Below, piece by piece: positions 52,325-64,000 of a DNA stretch of 64,000 nucleotides. Made by a program: the position numbers and the translations under genes. The DNA lies in the NCBI RefSeq assembly GCF_003945595.2, contig NW_024104415.1:855458-919457 (forward strand), in the 5' to 3' direction. Under the pieces are notes generated by a model. It was not told where the DNA came from. It searched no databases and worked only from the letters and a program-made list of their open reading frames with translations. Every line of letters starts with the position of its first letter. Within the stretch, counting starts at the first letter, position 1. The stretch is from Pipra filicauda. Its lineage: Eukaryota > Chordata > Aves > Passeriformes > Pipridae.

Positions 52325-52330
52325 TTTATT
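52325..52330 (-). terminator. LRRC40: Candidate LRRC40 poly(A) signal
   Basis: The + strand reads TTTATT, which is AATAAA on the LRRC40 strand, about 457 bases after the stop codon. The 3' UTR would be about 52305-52786, and I see no competing canonical signal between the stop and this point. Confidence 0.6.
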
Positions 52331-52786
52331 ATCTCAGTGCAGCTGCCAACACCGGCCACTTTCTTGCCCTCAGGTGAGCCATGCACAAAGCTGGGGGTAC
52401 TTCTCAGCCTTGGTCAGCCCCTCACAGCTCCAGTATTTACCACACACAGACCAGAAATAAGTTTTTGGGGAGCAGTGAAGAGACCAAAAAAAGGATACAA
52501 AAATCAAAAGTATTCCCTTTCGCCCAAAGGCTTTGATTTGACAACTCTCTTCAAAGCTCAGCTGGCCTGCAGAGAGCACCATGGCTCCTTTATCACAAAC
52601 AGTGTAAACAGAGTGTGGGATGCTGAGATCCCCATTGGAACATGCATCCAGGGAATGTTTTACAGGTCAGTTCTTTCTTAACATACAAACAGCCTCATGG
52701 ATGCTCTGGCCTGGGCAGGAGCAGGAGGAGGGAGGCAGTGGAGCCCCTTGTCCTGTGATCCCTGCTAGCCCAGGGCAGGAGCTGGC

Positions 52787-63945
<11,159 letters not shown>

Positions 63946-63983
63946 TCAGTTGGATTGTTCAGGGAACTGTTCTCGAACTCCTC

Positions 63984-64000
63984 TTATATAGAATCATAGA
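63984..64000 (-). mobile_element. Start of a reverse CR1 at the window edge
   Basis: 'agaatcataga' is how many reversed avian CR1 copies begin. Only the first bases are visible. Confidence 0.35.

Overview
The window is vertebrate nuclear DNA, almost certainly from a bird and probably a songbird. Coding sequence is split into small exons with GT/AG borders, introns are AT-rich, and about 25 pieces of the CR1 LINE family are scattered on both strands. Many of these end in the typical avian tail (a 'ggttggact..gatgatcct' block, then 'cccttccaac', then 'attctgtgattctg'). No bacterial, viral or organellar gene was seen.

Two leucine-rich-repeat genes lie tail to tail. From about 4.6 to 51 kb on the + strand is the 3' three quarters of LRRC7 (densin-180), a postsynaptic scaffold of the LAP (LRR and PDZ) family. 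I placed 18 exons whose reading phases all join, from the middle of the LRR domain through the LAP-specific segment, a large disordered exon (31145-32822) and the C-terminal PDZ domain, with a stop at 46624-46626. Two further in-frame exons (27103-27225 and 34418-34567) look like alternatively spliced cassettes. From 63923 down to 52787 on the - strand is LRRC40, exons 2 to 15 of an LRR-only protein whose first exon and promoter lie beyond the right edge. The LRRC7 poly(A) signal (near 50.98 kb) and the LRRC40 poly(A) signal (near 52.33 kb) are about 1.3 kb apart, and a CR1 copy fills part of the gap. LRRC7/LRRC40 adjacency is also, as far as I recall, the mammalian arrangement, so this is conserved synteny.

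Layout: 1-4594 intron of LRRC7 (upstream exons are outside); 4595-18934 LRR exons; 20519-23685 LAP-specific exons; 25.8-29.6 kb small and optional exons; 31.1-32.8 kb giant exon; 34.4-41.4 kb C-terminal linker; 42.7-46.6 kb PDZ exons; 46.6-51.0 kb probable 3' UTR, interrupted by CR1 pieces; 51.0-52.3 kb intergenic; 52.3-64.0 kb LRRC40.

The least expected structures are non-coding. They are a 49-bp tandem duplication that copies the 3' splice site of one LRRC7 exon (28997-29094), a compact inverted-repeat element whose ends contain a perfect 5' splice consensus (16957-17135), a 191-bp intronic tandem duplication (about 7.67-8.07 kb), and a CR1 fragment in the 3' UTR flanked by identical 17-bp sequences. 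I did not find a wholly new gene system. Gene names come from recognising the translated sequence from memory, not from a database search.
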